From: Cellvibrionales bacterium
Lineage (GTDB): Bacteria; Pseudomonadota; Gammaproteobacteria; Pseudomonadales; UBA7434
DNA length: 9,049 nucleotides
NCBI GenBank assembly: GCA_018668095.1
Contig: JABIQF010000141.1
Location: forward strand, 1-9,049
Direction of reading: 5' to 3'
Shown: positions 1 to 8,200 of the stretch, piece after piece
Position numbering within the stretch: position 1 is the first letter of the stretch
How the letters are laid out: every line of letters begins with the position of its first letter
Position numbers and translations under genes: made by a program
The notes under the pieces: model-generated
Seen by the model: only the letters and a program-made list of their open reading frames with translations
The model's database searches: none
Told to the model about the DNA's origin: nothing

Positions 1-1
1 A

Positions 2-790
2 CGGTTTATTCATGCTCTGCATCAACCGCATGGATTAATACTGGTAACAGGCCCGACCGGCAGCGGTAAAACAACCACTTTATACGGCGCGCTTTCAGAT
101 TTGAATCAGCCTGAAAGAAAAATTATTACCGCCGAAGATCCTATTGAATATCAACTACCACGAATTAATCAATGTCAGGTCCAGGAGAAAATTGGACTCG
201 ACTTTGCCAAAGTCTTAAGAGCCTGCTTGCGGCAAGATCCCGATGTTTTATTAGTAGGAGAAATTCGTGACACGGTTACTGCCGAAATAGCAATTCGAGC
301 CGCATTAACCGGCCATCTCGTACTCTCTACGTTACATACAAATGATGCTATTTCTAGTGCGATGCGCTTAATTGATATGGGTGTTGACGGTTATCTTGTA
401 GCAAGCGCCATACATACTGTTGTCGCACAGCGTTTAGTTCGACGTATTTGTGATGTCTGCAAGGAAGATTATCAACCCACTGCGCAAGAGCAATTATTAG
501 TTGATCAATGGCTTAAAGACAATTCAGCGCAGGGGTCATTTTTTAAAGGTAAGGGCTGCTCACGTTGCAATATGACAGGCTATAAAGGCCGTGTGGGTGT
601 ATTTGAATTCTTAGAATTCGATGAGGCCATGTGTGATGCATTAAGACGCAATAGCGCTGCTGATTTTTCTAATGCCGCAGATGCGAGCGAACACTATGTG
701 CCATTGAGTAGAGCGGCTCTTGAGTATGCTCAAGAAGGTGTTACGACGTTAGAGGAAGTGTGTCGAGTATCAGAAATTGAGACGGTTTAA
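2..790 (+). CDS. mshE: MSHA pilus assembly ATPase MshE, C-terminal 262 residues (5' end outside window)
   Basis: Cytoplasmic hexameric ATPase of the PilB/GspE family that powers pilus extension. The frame is open from base 2, so this is a partial gene; TTG at 101 is an internal Leu codon, not the start, because the Walker A motif GPTGSGKT (partial residues 17-24) lies upstream of it. Next come the Asp box ITAEDPIEY (42-50), Walker B VLLVGEIRD (82-90), the His box TGHLVLSTLHTND (103-115), and two CxxC pairs (C150/C153 and C186/C189) forming the zinc-binding tetracysteine motif typical of extension ATPases rather than PilT retraction ATPases. Family members are about 570 residues, so over half is missing, including the N-terminal MshEN domain that binds cyclic-di-GMP in known MshE proteins; its presence cannot be verified here. 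The stop is 20 bp before mshG. The MshE name, rather than PilB or GspE, rests on the downstream msh genes. Confidence 0.95.
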   Translation, partial: RFIHALHQPHGLILVTGPTGSGKTTTLYGALSDLNQPERKIITAEDPIEYQLPRINQCQVQEKIGLDFAKVLRACLRQDPDVLLVGEIRDTVTAEIAIRAALTGHLVLSTLHTNDAISSAMRLIDMGVDGYLVASAIHTVVAQRLVRRICDVCKEDYQPTAQEQLLVDQWLKDNSAQGSFFKGKGCSRCNMTGYKGRVGVFEFLEFDEAMCDALRRNSAADFSNAADASEHYVPLSRAALEYAQEGVTTLEEVCRVSEIETV

Positions 791-810
791 GTGATGAGTA
801 AGCAGGCCCT

Positions 811-2028
811 ATGACGGTATTTTCGTATAGTGGAAGAAATCAAAACGGCGATGCCGTTAATGGTGCGCTAGATGCGGCCAATACACAGGCGGCTGCTCGT
901 CAACTGATATCGGGAGGTGTTCATCCTATATCGATTAAAGCCAAAAAAGCTGAAGTGGATGAAGAGGGTATTAGTTTTTCATTAGGGCGGAAAATCAAAG
1001 CTGATGAGTTAATTATTTTAACCCGTCAATTGTATAGCTTAACTAAGGCTGGGGTACCGTTAAATAAATGCATTCGTGGTTTGGCCATGACATTAAAAAA
1101 TCCAGCTTTAGTCCATGTGTTATTTGAGATTGAAAAAAATCTAAATAGCGGCTTAACGTTATCGGCCTCCATGAGTCGCCATGTTGATATTTTTCCAAGG
1201 CTTTATGTAAGCATGGTGTTAGTAGGTGAAAACAGCGGTCGACTAGAAGAAGCCTTTAAAGAATTGATTGATCATTTAGAGTTAGAGCAAGAAACAGCAA
1301 GACGTATTAGTGGCGCATTTCGTTATCCAATGTTTGTCGGCATTGCTTTGAGCATTGCTATTGTAGTGCTCAATATATTTGTCATACCTGTTTTTGCCGA
1401 TATCTTTAAACAATTCGGCGCCGAACTGCCATTGATGACTCGAATATTAATTACTACCTCTAACTTTTTTGTTGATTACTGGTTGCCACTTTTGGTCATT
1501 GCTGTTGTTGCGATTATGAGTTTTAAGCATTGGTTGGGTAAAGAACAAGGGCGCTTAAAGTGGGATGCCTTTAAATTAAAAATTCCCGTTGTTGGCTCCA
1601 TTATGTTGCGAGCAATATTAGCGCGGTTTTGTCGTACTTTTGCCATGATGATGGCTTCGGGTGTGCCATTAATTCAATCGGTTGAATTATGCAGCAGTGC
1701 AGTGGGTAATGCTGCGATAGGCGAGCGCATATTAGGTATGCGAAGAGGGATAGAGCGTGGCGAAAGTTTATTGCAGGCTATTGGCAATAGCGACATGTTC
1801 ACACCGTTAGTGATGCAGATGGTGGCAGTTGGTGAGCAGACAGGGCAAGTAGATGAAATGCTCAATGAAGTGGCTGATTTTTATAATCGCGAAGTGGATT
1901 ACGAGATAAAAAACTTGAGTGCAAACCTTGAACCCATACTTATTGTGATGATGGCCGTGTTAGTCGGTATTTTAGCTGTAGGTATATTTTTACCCATGTG
2001 GGAAATGTTTAGTGTGGTCCAAAAGTAG
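811..2028 (+). CDS. mshG: MSHA pilus inner-membrane platform protein MshG (PilC/GspF family)
   Basis: Polytopic inner-membrane platform protein that couples the MshE ATPase to pilin insertion in the fibre. The 405 residues match the family's usual length of about 400. It has the duplicated T2SF architecture: cytoplasmic domain 1 from about residue 66 (ADELIILTRQLYSLTKAGVPL), a membrane segment at 173-196, a second at 218-238, cytoplasmic domain 2 from about 271 (ARFCRTFAMMMASGVPLIQ) and a final membrane segment at 374-395. The paired GVPL motifs and the paired VGE..G motifs (138-143 and 340-345) show the internal repeat. ATG at 811 follows only a weak AGCAGG-like site about 5 bp upstream, and mshE ends 20 bp before, so translation probably depends on the shared transcript. 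It is complete and shows no anomaly. PilC or GspF proper are less likely given the neighbouring genes. Confidence 0.96.
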   Translation: MTVFSYSGRNQNGDAVNGALDAANTQAAARQLISGGVHPISIKAKKAEVDEEGISFSLGRKIKADELIILTRQLYSLTKAGVPLNKCIRGLAMTLKNPALVHVLFEIEKNLNSGLTLSASMSRHVDIFPRLYVSMVLVGENSGRLEEAFKELIDHLELEQETARRISGAFRYPMFVGIALSIAIVVLNIFVIPVFADIFKQFGAELPLMTRILITTSNFFVDYWLPLLVIAVVAIMSFKHWLGKEQGRLKWDAFKLKIPVVGSIMLRAILARFCRTFAMMMASGVPLIQSVELCSSAVGNAAIGERILGMRRGIERGESLLQAIGNSDMFTPLVMQMVAVGEQTGQVDEMLNEVADFYNREVDYEIKNLSANLEPILIVMMAVLVGILAVGIFLPMWEMFSVVQK

Positions 2029-2040
2029 ACGGTTTTATAC

Positions 2041-2076
2041 CAATAAAATTTATTACAACAATAGAATTTATTACAG
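2041..2076 (+). repeat. Two tandem copies of an 18-bp AT-rich unit between mshG and mshB
   Basis: Copy 1 is CAATAAAATTTATTACAA (2041-2058) and copy 2 is CAATAGAATTTATTACAG (2059-2076), directly abutting with two A-to-G differences. A possible degenerate continuation begins CAAGCTAATTAAG at 2077. Each copy contains AATTTATT or AAATTTATT, so the gap is about four-fifths A+T. It fills most of the 71-bp space between mshG and mshB. It may be simple slippage, or an AT-rich upstream element for mshB expression; no clear -35/-10 pair is visible. Confidence 0.8.
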
Positions 2077-2089
2077 CAAGCTAATTAAG

Positions 2090-2096
2090 TAGGTGA
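2090..2096 (+). promoter_or_regulatory. Ribosome binding site of mshB
   Basis: TAGGTGA core ending about 4 bp before the ATG at 2100, with the AGG at 2091-2093. This is a usable Shine-Dalgarno sequence and supports 2100 as the start. Confidence 0.55.
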
Positions 2097-2099
2097 ATT

Positions 2100-2693
2100 A
2101 TGAGTACAAATATAGGGCATCGAGAAAGGCAAAGAGGATTTACCTTTATTGAGCTGGTTGCAGTCATTGTATTAATTAGCTTTTTGGCCGCAATAGCTGC
2201 ACCGCGCTTTTTTGATCAAATTGATAATGCGCAAGCGGCCTCATTGCAAGGCTTGGCAGGAGGATTTTCTACCGGTGTTGCTATTGGTAAAGCGAAATGG
2301 ATAACGGATGGGAATTCGAGTTCTGGCATAACAACAGCCAGTAATCGTGTCGATATAGATGGCATTGTTTTTAATGTCAACGCATTCGGTTGGGTTGATA
2401 GCGTGACGGAGTCGGCAAACCCTAATTTAAATGTGACGAACCAATCAGCAAAGGATTGTCAGGAGATTTTTGAATATATTTTACAAAGCCCACCGCGAAG
2501 TACGACTAAAGTGGATACTGTGGCGCGTAAAAAAGCCCAGTATGCCGTGAGTGTTATTGATGGCAATAATTCCGATCGATGCCGTTACGAGTTAATTGTC
2601 CGTGCAGAAGAGCGTCCGGAAAGGGCTGAATTTTATTTCGATTATGAATTATTAACAGGTAGGGTGACGATTACTTTGCCCGAAGAGCTATAG
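2100..2693 (+). CDS. mshB: MSHA-type IV prepilin MshB (minor pilin)
   Basis: Type IV prepilin of 197 residues lying between mshG and mshA, the place of mshB in known MSHA loci. The leader is 13 residues with basic residues (HRERQRG), cut by the prepilin peptidase after G13; the mature protein starts FTFIE with Glu5 present, followed by a hydrophobic helix to about residue 36 (APRFF). Mature length is 184 residues. The globular part has two cysteines (C120, C161) that could form a disulfide after export. The N-terminal stretch FTxIELVAVIVL is shared with MshA, pointing to a common origin by duplication, but the C-terminal domain differs and lacks the aspartate loop of MshA. MshB is a minor, MshA-related pilin. 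The start at 2100 has a good ribosome binding site. It could be loosely called a second MshA-like pilin. Confidence 0.88.
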   Translation: MSTNIGHRERQRGFTFIELVAVIVLISFLAAIAAPRFFDQIDNAQAASLQGLAGGFSTGVAIGKAKWITDGNSSSGITTASNRVDIDGIVFNVNAFGWVDSVTESANPNLNVTNQSAKDCQEIFEYILQSPPRSTTKVDTVARKKAQYAVSVIDGNNSDRCRYELIVRAEERPERAEFYFDYELLTGRVTITLPEEL

Positions 2694-2746
2694 AGCATTT
2701 TATTAGTTGGTTGAAAATAACGGCCGCATTAATTAAGTTGTATATT

Positions 2747-2753
2747 AAAGAGG
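2747..2753 (+). promoter_or_regulatory. Ribosome binding site of mshA, deciding its start
   Basis: AAAGAGG ends 8 bp before the ATG at 2762, the strongest Shine-Dalgarno match among the pilin genes here. It decides against an in-frame TTG at 2711 that would add 17 residues and give an implausibly long leader. Strong initiation fits the major subunit, which must be made in excess over the minor pilins. Confidence 0.75.
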
Positions 2754-2761
2754 ATATCACC

Positions 2762-3259
2762 ATGACAGTAATGAGCATCAATAAAAATCAGCAAGGTTTT
2801 ACTTTAATTGAATTAGTCGCAGTCATTGTATTGCTAGGTGTATTAGCGGTTACAGCGCTTCCACGGTTTATGGATTTACGAGGTGATGCGCGACAAGCTG
2901 TAATGGAAAGTATACAAGGATCATTACAAGGGGCTGGTATACAAGTTTACGCCAAGGCTTTAATTCAAGATAGTCTTGCCCGTACAGACACAGTTGATGA
3001 TAACGGTACACTTATCGATACACGTTATGGCTATCCTATGGCGAATGCCGTGGCTAATAACGATATCGAAGACCTCATTGATCTGCAGTCAAACGGTTCA
3101 GGCATTATTTGGCAGGCAGCTGGAGGTTCTAGTCGTCGAATTGGATACGATGTTGATGGCGATGGCAGGGTGACTGATGATGGTTGTTATATTCAATATA
3201 CCAACTCTGCAGCAGCGGGTGCCCAACCAGAGATTCAGCCTAATCTCGGAAGCTGTTAA
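2762..3259 (+). CDS. mshA: MSHA major pilin MshA (type IVa prepilin)
   Basis: Major structural subunit of the pilus. From ATG 2762 the prepilin has 165 residues: a 12-residue leader ending NQQG, then mature FTLIELVAVIVLLGVLAVTA with Glu5 and a hydrophobic helix to about residue 34, followed by PRFMDLRGDARQAV, a motif common in MshA proteins. Mature length is about 153. The C-terminal part has an aspartate-rich loop DVDGDGR (130-136), then C142, and the last residue is C165, so a C142-C165 disulfide loop closing the C-terminus is likely. The chosen start is supported by the ribosome binding site at 2747-2753; ATG at 2771 is a second, less likely candidate. The 68-bp gap to mshB is the longest just before a pilin gene apart from mshG-mshB and may hold a promoter, though none can be read clearly. 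The call as major rather than minor pilin rests on position, size and initiation strength. Confidence 0.93.
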   Translation: MTVMSINKNQQGFTLIELVAVIVLLGVLAVTALPRFMDLRGDARQAVMESIQGSLQGAGIQVYAKALIQDSLARTDTVDDNGTLIDTRYGYPMANAVANNDIEDLIDLQSNGSGIIWQAAGGSSRRIGYDVDGDGRVTDDGCYIQYTNSAAAGAQPEIQPNLGSC

Positions 3260-3291
3260 GCCGTTATTCATCGATCTTTGAATAATATAAG

Positions 3292-3795
3292 ATGATGAGT
3301 CAAGCGGAAATATCAAAGGCTTTAGTCATAGTAAATCGACAAATAGGTTTTACTCTCATCGAATTAGTCGCCACCATAATGGTGATTGCTGTGTTATCTG
3401 TAACAGTGCTACCTAAATTTTCTGGGCGCTCAGGGTTAGCTGAATATGCATTACGTGATGAATTAATGAGCCTTGCACAGCAAGCCCAGCAACGAGCGAT
3501 GTTCGATCAAAGTGGTGCCTGTTATCGCCTACGAATTCAATCAGGAAATGCCGAGTTACAGCGCAATGGCTTATTAATTAATAGCTCATCGCGAATTAAT
3601 TTTGAGGGTGACTATAACGGTCTAAGTGCTACGACTAGTACGCTCTATTTTGATGGTTTAGGTAATCTATTAATGGGCGGTTCGAGTTGTACTACTTCGA
3701 GCCAAACCACTGCGACATTCACTGTTGCCATTAATGGCGGAAATACTATTGCATTTATTATTCATCCTACGGGCTATATGCAGCGTCAGGGCTAA
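3292..3795 (+). CDS. mshC: MSHA minor pilin MshC (GspH/FimT-like prepilin)
   Basis: Type IV minor prepilin of 167 residues, directly after mshA as in known loci. The leader is long, 19 residues from ATG 3292 (or 18 from the adjacent ATG 3295), ending NRQIG; the mature part starts FTLIELVATIMVIAVLSV with Glu5 intact. The pattern after the helix (LPKFSGRSG, then a region with DELMSLAQQAQQRAM) resembles GspH/FimT pseudopilins, in which an extended helix leads to a beta-rich domain. Two cysteines, C77 and C133, could pair. No good Shine-Dalgarno lies before the start (AATATAAG), so expression is probably low and coupled to mshA, 32 bp upstream. As a GspH-like protein it would belong to the initiating tip complex with MshD, MshO and MshP; this role is inferred from family knowledge. 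Confidence 0.9.
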   Translation: MMSQAEISKALVIVNRQIGFTLIELVATIMVIAVLSVTVLPKFSGRSGLAEYALRDELMSLAQQAQQRAMFDQSGACYRLRIQSGNAELQRNGLLINSSSRINFEGDYNGLSATTSTLYFDGLGNLLMGGSSCTTSSQTTATFTVAINGGNTIAFIIHPTGYMQRQG

Positions 3796-3818
3796 ATAGA
3801 TGATTGTGCGACGATAGG

Positions 3819-4412
3819 ATGATGACTATAAAAAAACCGCATAGCCATTCTTTTTCGCGCTCTAAACATTTCTTTAACCAAGGCTTTACGTTAGTTGAAA
3901 TTATTGTTGGCTTGGTTATAAGCACTTTAGCCATATCGTTAGTTGCTATCATCATCTTCCCATTACTCACGCGTAGCGTTGAGCCCATATTCCAAATTCG
4001 TGCGGCAGAAATCGCACAATCCGTGCTAGATGACGTTATGTCACGGCGCTACGATGAAACCACACCTTTGGGAGGTTCGCCTATATGTAGCGCTGCCACT
4101 ATTCCTTGCACGTCAGTTGCCTCTTTGGGTATCGATGTTGGCGAGAGTCATCGTGGCACCTTTGATGATGTTGATGATTTCCATCACTTTTGCAATGCCG
4201 ATAATGATATTGAAGATGTCTTTGGCAGTAATTTGTCGGCGAGTGGATTCACCCGAGGTTATACTTTTCGGGTTTGTGTTGGCTATGACGGAAATTATAA
4301 CGGTGTTATTAACCAAGCCGCAGAGCTTAATGCCAAGTTGATTACCGTGACGGTGACACCTCCTAGTCAAGCATCGCCAGTTGTCATCAGCGTTTATCGA
4401 AGCAATTACTAA
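3819..4412 (+). CDS. mshD: MSHA minor pilin MshD (GspI/PilV-like prepilin)
   Basis: Type IV minor prepilin of about 197 residues. The start is uncertain: tandem ATGs lie at 3819 and 3822, and TTG at 3804 would add five residues; none has a well-spaced ribosome binding site, only an AGG touching the first ATG. From 3819 the leader is 22 residues, basic and histidine-rich, ending FFNQG; the mature part begins FTLVEIIVGLVISTLAISLV with Glu5. The globular domain has GTFDDVDDFHHFC, a motif characteristic of MshD proteins, and later GYDGNYNGVINQ, which resembles a calcium-binding loop. Its stop overlaps the mshO start by one base (TAATG), so translation is coupled. GspI/PilV-like proteins nucleate tip complexes; that function here is inferred. 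Assignment is strong from the FDDVDD motif and the position. Confidence 0.9.
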   Translation: MMTIKKPHSHSFSRSKHFFNQGFTLVEIIVGLVISTLAISLVAIIIFPLLTRSVEPIFQIRAAEIAQSVLDDVMSRRYDETTPLGGSPICSAATIPCTSVASLGIDVGESHRGTFDDVDDFHHFCNADNDIEDVFGSNLSASGFTRGYTFRVCVGYDGNYNGVINQAAELNAKLITVTVTPPSQASPVVISVYRSNY

Positions 4413-5239
4413 TGCCGATGCCTCCTTATATAAAAAATCAATGTGAGCAGCGAGGATTTACGCTCGTTGAATTAGTGGCGGTAATAGTGCTGTTGGGTTT
4501 AATCAGTATTGGGCTCGTCAAATTTATTGCTGGTAGTGCCGAAGCCTATCATGAAGTTAATCGAAGAAATGAAATAGCTCAAATAGGACGCTTTGCTATC
4601 GAGCGAGTCAGCCGCGAATTACGCAACGCTTTACCCGGCAGTATACGCACTCGTAATCAATGTATTGAATTTGTTCCTGTGCAGGCGGCGTCTATTTATA
4701 GTCGTTTGCCTATACTGGGATTAAATGCACCAGCCGATAATTTTACAGTAATCAATTTTGCTTTGATGGGTAATATAACGCGAGCAGCGGTTTATCCTTT
4801 AACATCGGCCGATGTATACAGTAACAACCAGCACATTCTTCCTATTGAGTTTAGTTCAGCGACGGTGAATGGCAGTGCCGTGACATTTGATTTTTCATTG
4901 CCGGCACAGCAATTCGCTGAAGCATCTCCCGGTCAGCGCATTTACTTTATTGATCAGCCAGTGAGTTTTTGTGTATTAGCAAGCGGATCCAGCGCTCGGC
5001 TTTTTCGATATGAAAATTACGGCTATAGCGATATTCAAGCTTCGCCACCTTTGGCAGGACAGCTGCTCGCAGAATTTATTCAATTAATTGATGAAGACCC
5101 TGTAGAGCCCTTTATTTATTTTGCAGGCACCTTACAGCGAAGCGGTATTGTCTATTTAGATTTTCGATTTTTAGCCCGTGGCACAAATAATGAGTGGGTT
5201 CGATTTAACCATAGTGTCTCTTTGCGAGGTTCACCTTAA
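4412..5239 (+). CDS. mshO: MSHA minor pilin MshO (GspJ/PilW-like prepilin)
   Basis: Type IV minor prepilin of 275 residues, larger than its neighbours, as is usual for GspJ/PilW-type tip pilins. The leader of 15 residues ends EQRG; the mature part starts FTLVELVAVIVLLGLISIG with Glu5 intact. After the helix comes EIAQIGRFAIERVSRELRNALPGSIR (about residues 54-79), the arginine-rich amphipathic stretch typical of this family, followed by a beta-rich domain. Cysteines at C11 (in the leader, lost on processing), C84 and near residue 187 may include one disulfide pair. The ATG overlaps the mshD stop by one base and no good ribosome binding site precedes it, so it depends on reinitiation; a second ATG at 4418 is possible. 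It also shares one base (TAATG) with the next gene. Confidence 0.9.
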   Translation: MPMPPYIKNQCEQRGFTLVELVAVIVLLGLISIGLVKFIAGSAEAYHEVNRRNEIAQIGRFAIERVSRELRNALPGSIRTRNQCIEFVPVQAASIYSRLPILGLNAPADNFTVINFALMGNITRAAVYPLTSADVYSNNQHILPIEFSSATVNGSAVTFDFSLPAQQFAEASPGQRIYFIDQPVSFCVLASGSSARLFRYENYGYSDIQASPPLAGQLLAEFIQLIDEDPVEPFIYFAGTLQRSGIVYLDFRFLARGTNNEWVRFNHSVSLRGSP

Positions 5240-8200
5240 TGAATATTAAGCAGGGCCTTTGTTGTATAGTATTACTTTATGTCAATACATTGTTCGCGAT
5301 GCCGGCAGTGTGTACCCGTGATGGTCTCACCTTTGATGGGTTGTTAGGTACTTACTACGACCAGAATAATATTCCTCGGGCTTATTTCACGGGTAACACG
5401 CTTGAACGGTTTGATCGTCAGGTCAATTTTAATTGGGGTGGCGGGCGTCCGGTGGTAGGTTTCGGGACGAATGATTTTTCGGTGGTTTGGGAAGGGCGCA
5501 TTGAAATTAATCGAACCGGTGCTTATCGATTTTCTACACTTTCTGATGATGGCGTTCGTTTAAGTATCAATGGCGAAATCATCATTGATAATTTTACTGA
5601 TCATGCACCATATCGAGATACCGGCCGGCCGATTAATTTACGCGCTGGCGAATTTTATGACATTCAAATGGAATTTTATGAGCTGGGTGGTGGTGCTGTC
5701 GCACAATTAGAATGGGACGGCCCAGGCTTTAGTCGCCAAGTAATACCTGCTTCGCAACTGTCTTATATTTGCGAACCGCCAGAGCCATTACCTTGTGAAC
5801 AGGGTGAGCTTGAAACCAATGGTTTACAGGGTAATTATTATAATCAAAACCGTATACCCAGAAATTATTTTACAGGGATTGTTGAATCACGATTTGATCC
5901 ACAATTAAATTTTAACTGGGGAGGCGGCTCGCCAATGAGTGGTTTCTCAAGAGATGATTTTTCGGTGACTTGGGAAGGTGAGATAGAAGCTAGCGAATCG
6001 GGCGCACATACATTTTCTACCGTCAGTGATGATGGTATACGCGTTTATATCGATGGCAATTTGATTATTGATAACTTCACTGATCATGCCCCCCGTCGAG
6101 ATACAAGTAGCCCCATTAATTTACAAGCGGGTAATCGTTACAGTATTAATGTTGAGTTTTATGAAAGAGGCGGCGGTGCCGTTGTACAGCTGGAGTGGAG
6201 TGGGCCGAACTTTACGCGAAGAATAATACCGAGTGCTAATTTATTTACCCAGTGTCCTAGACCCCAAGGCCCAGATCATATTGAGGTAGTGGTTAGTGGT
6301 AATGCCAGCACTTGTGCAGCTAAAGATATTATTATTCGTGCCTGCGATGATCCTCTTTGCAATTCAGTGTTTGGCGATTATGAGGGTACGGTTCAGCTAA
6401 GTACTTCCTCGCTTCATGGTGATTGGTCATTACGCGGTGCCGGTAATTTAGTTTCTGGCGCTGCTGATTCAGGCAGAGCAACTTTCACCTTTGTTACCGA
6501 TAATAATGGCATAGCGAGTTTACAACTCAATAATCAGCATGCTGAAACCCTAACGATAACGGCTAGCGATACGATTAATGCTTTATTGGCGGATACATCT
6601 GATGTGATACATTTTAGTGATAACGCTTTTGTGATTAGTGATATCGATTCATTGATGGATGGCGTAACTCATGCTGATGTCGCTATTGCTGGTCGTGATC
6701 ATCTGTATCGTGTAGATATGGTGCAACGTGATAATAGTCAATCGCCGGCAGTATGCGCGGTAGCCAGTACGTATAATCTTCAACAACAGCCATTAAAAAT
6801 TTGGCTTAATCGCCAGCAACTTTTAACCGCCGTGGCACCACAAATAAATAACGTTAGCCTACCAGATGCTAAACCGGTAACGAGTAATATTCGTTTAGAT
6901 TTTAGTGCTGGCGGCACGGCGACGTTTGCATTACAAAGCCATGATGTTGGTCAATTTTCGATTCAGGTAGAAGATGATAGCCGTGTTTTTGCTAACGCCA
7001 GTGACATTACCGGCAGTAGTAATTACCTTACGCTAAGGCCATTCGGTATTGATATTGATTTTATTGTCAATGGATTAGAGGATCGTCAAACACAAGGTTT
7101 ATTTGGCGAGTCTTTTGCACAGAACCTCGCTGGCTTACCCGATTCAAATGCTTCAGTTTTTTCCTCAGCGGGATCACCTTTCATTGCAAAGGTATCAGCC
7201 GTGCAATGGCAAGCTGCGGATGATCTCAATAATGATGGTCAGGTCGATGGCAATGCCAACCTAAGTGATAATGCCGCGACAGTGAGTTTTGGTCAGGAGC
7301 AATCGATTGAATCAATATTAATAAGCCATACACTTGCTGCACCACTCAGTGGTTCCGCTGGAATCATAGGCGGCAATCTCTTCTCTGGATTTAATAACGG
7401 TTCACGATCGCAAACAATGACATGGAGTGAGGTTGGTATTATTAATTTATCGGCCAGATTATCAGACAATGATTATTTGGCGAGTGGTATGCCATTGATC
7501 GGAGAGGCAGCTAATGTCGGTCGCTTTATTCCTCATCATTTTATTGTTAGAAGCCATCCATTGATAAGCGACCCAATGGTTAATGAAGCTTGCATGTTAG
7601 GTGGGTTTACTTATCTGGGGCAAAATTTTACGCTTAACTATGAATTATTAGCGAGTAACTTAGCCGGTGATGTAACAGAAAACTATACGGCCAACTTTAT
7701 TAAGCTCGACAATAGCCAAGGCAGTTTAAGTCTGGCTGCGGTAGATTTAACGGTCCCTCTAAATCTATTGACGCGACTTCCTATGATTAGCGATATAAAC
7801 GCTAACACCAGTTATTTATGGGGTCCGGCTATGGCAGTGCCGCTAGGTGTTGTTGAAATAGAAACGCAATTAACTATTGATCGTCAAGCCACAGCGAATG
7901 GGCCATATGCAGTTTCGATGGGTGGACTGCCGGTGGATGCTGATGGTGTCAGTATCGAAGCGCTTGATTTAGATATTGATAATGATAGCGTGAATGATGC
8001 TGCGTGGTTGGGAGATAGTCAGCAACGTTATGGCCGCGTATTTTTAGATAATGCTTTTGGCCCTGAAACACGGCCATTAAGCATGCGCTTTAATGCACAA
8101 TATTTTAATCAGGCTATAGGTCCAGCAGGACTATTTATTCCAAATCGTGAAGATAGTTGTACCGCTTATTCAGCCACTAATTTTTCTTTTGTCACTGGCA

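Noticed and set aside
101..790. Separate gene starting with TTG at 101
   Set aside because: The same frame is open to base 2 and holds the Walker A motif upstream, so this is an internal Leu codon of mshE.
1674..1865. Antisense open frame inside mshG
   Set aside because: It is a shadow of a conserved coding region with no plausible protein features.
2711..2746. Sigma-70 promoter before mshA (TTGAAA at 2711, TATATT at 2741)
   Set aside because: The spacing is 24 bp, too long, and no other hexamer pair fits; a promoter may exist but cannot be supported by reading.
2711..2761. N-terminal extension of MshA from TTG 2711
   Set aside because: It would add 17 residues to the leader and skip the well-spaced AAAGAGG before ATG 2762.
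3098..3316. Antisense open frame over the mshA end
   Set aside because: It overlaps the conserved pilin C-terminus, with no start context or recognisable domain.
4030..4370. Overlapping frames on both strands inside mshD
   Set aside because: mshD has clear family motifs across this span; the alternatives have biased composition typical of shadow frames.
5239..5310. Lipoprotein signal on MshQ because of cysteines C8 and C9
   Set aside because: They lie within the hydrophobic core with no lipobox; a standard signal peptide cut after A20 fits better.
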